Virus record (IMG/VR): IMGVR_UViG_3300012924_000014 | Location: 1 to 40,473 of that record | Direction: 5' to 3' (one strand) | Length of the DNA stretch: 40,473 nt | DNA from: a virus | Part shown: positions 40,013 to 40,473 of the stretch, one piece after another | How positions within the stretch are numbered: position 1 is the stretch's first letter | Layout of the letters: every line of letters begins with the position of its first letter | The notes under the pieces: generated by a model | The model's input: only the letters and a program-made list of their open reading frames with translations | Told to the model about the DNA's origin: nothing | Databases searched by the model: none | Program-made: the position numbers and the translations under genes

Positions 40013-40267
40013 ATGGCTAATACTATTACTGATTTAATAACATATCAACATTATGAACTTACTTTATCTTATAGTTTTAGTGCTGCAAATATTGGTACTA
40101 TTGAATTTGATTCACAGGACCCTGAATTTTCTGAGACTACTATACTCAATATTGCTATTGCGGCAAAAGCTGTAGGTCTTGCTGTTTCTCTTATTAAAGA
40201 ATTTAAAACTCTTCAAGTTCTTGACGTAGACATGAGTATAGTTCCACCTACGTTTGATTTTCCTTAA
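40013..40267 (+). CDS. Hypothetical protein, 84 aa (paralog 2 of 2)
   Basis: GAGGAG lies just upstream of ATG 40013. Like its neighbour it begins MANTI, has NIGTIEFDSQDPEFSE in the same place and ends TLQVLDVDMSIVPPTFDFP. The middle helix is more hydrophobic (LNIAIAAKAVGLAVSLI) than in paralog 1. It is the last + strand gene of the window, and its stop overlaps the end of a convergent minus-strand gene by two bases. Function unknown. Confidence 0.68.
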   Translation: MANTITDLITYQHYELTLSYSFSAANIGTIEFDSQDPEFSETTILNIAIAAKAVGLAVSLIKEFKTLQVLDVDMSIVPPTFDFP

Positions 40268-40473
40268 AACTTCAATACATTATCTATTTTAATAGTGTAA
40301 GACCATGCATATGATGGTTCCCATTTAGGTTCAATTATTTTATCAAATATAGGTATTCCATCATTTGTTTTAAATGTTGAAAGGTTGAAACACTGTATGA
40401 TACCTTCAGCATTAATAGCTAGATGCTGGTCATAAGCATATGAGCTTAGAAATAACTCTCCGCACTGAGCACA
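40264..40473 (-). CDS. Minus-strand gene, C-terminal part (partial, 5' end outside window)
   Basis: On the minus strand an open frame enters at 40473 and ends at TAA (complement of 40264-40266), giving 69 residues. It begins CAQCGELFLSSYAYDQHLAI, with a CxxC that may be half of a zinc ribbon, and ends SYTIKIDNVLKF. The coding-like composition and the absence of any + strand gene in 40268-40473 support it. It is the only minus-strand gene seen and may mark the start of an oppositely transcribed module. Confidence 0.6.
   Translation of the reverse strand, partial: CAQCGELFLSSYAYDQHLAINAEGIIQCFNLSTFKTNDGIPIFDKIIEPKWEPSYAWSYTIKIDNVLKF

Overview
The window is a contiguous piece of a tailed (siphovirus-like) phage genome, A+T-rich by eye, almost fully coding and nearly all on the + strand. 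Genes are packed with ATGA, TAATG and GTGA overlaps. Virion gene families match those of actinobacteriophages: a MuF protein, a multidomain capsid maturation protease, a capsid with a fused N-terminal scaffold-like arm, a Cys-rich head-tail adaptor, an r1t-type holin, DUF1906 and DUF5047. Cultured phages of this kind mostly have G+C-rich genomes, so a phage of a low-G+C aquatic or uncultured actinobacterium is a reasonable inference, but the host is not proven.

Layout. 1-2963: small early-type genes (a zinc-ribbon/P-loop protein, DUF3310, a membrane-anchored protein and several unknowns). 3051-5616: DUF1906 lysin, a 31-residue membrane peptide, a small HTH-like protein and the large terminase. 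5632-11476: an accessory cassette with four GT-A glycosyltransferases, an NAD-dependent epimerase/dehydratase, a SAM methyltransferase, a papain-like cysteine peptidase and small unknowns. 11502-13223: five consecutive membrane-associated proteins including the holin and a DUF1360 protein, probably the lysis or membrane module. 13244-19837: portal, MuF, terminator, capsid maturation protease, a tiny MCGC protein and the major capsid protein. 19883-21486: capsid-associated and tail-tube candidates. 21496-26903: adhesion proteins, including a parallel beta-helix protein cut off from an Ig-like domain by one in-frame stop, a fibre with 21 hand-counted 18-residue repeats, and a BppU-like protein. 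26912-29031: HNH endonuclease and head-tail connectors. 29100-29776: tail assembly chaperone pair with a -1 frameshift. 29794-38265: tape measure with a lysozyme-like domain and the tail-tip proteins. 38265-40267: small genes, a GT-B glycosyltransferase and a tandem pair of paralogous 84-residue proteins. 40264-40473: the first minus-strand gene, partial.

How it fits together. Terminase, portal and MuF/protease/capsid build and fill the head. The connectors and the chaperone/tape-measure set build the tail. The adhesion region provides host binding. Peptidoglycan attack is spread over the DUF1906 lysin, the tape-measure domain and possibly the cysteine peptidase, with the holin and its membrane neighbours timing release. 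The glycosyltransferase/epimerase/methyltransferase cassette probably makes and attaches a modified sugar to a virion protein, DNA or host envelope; the sequence does not say which.

No tRNA, CRISPR array, integrase or insertion sequence was seen. There is no gap over 300 bases.
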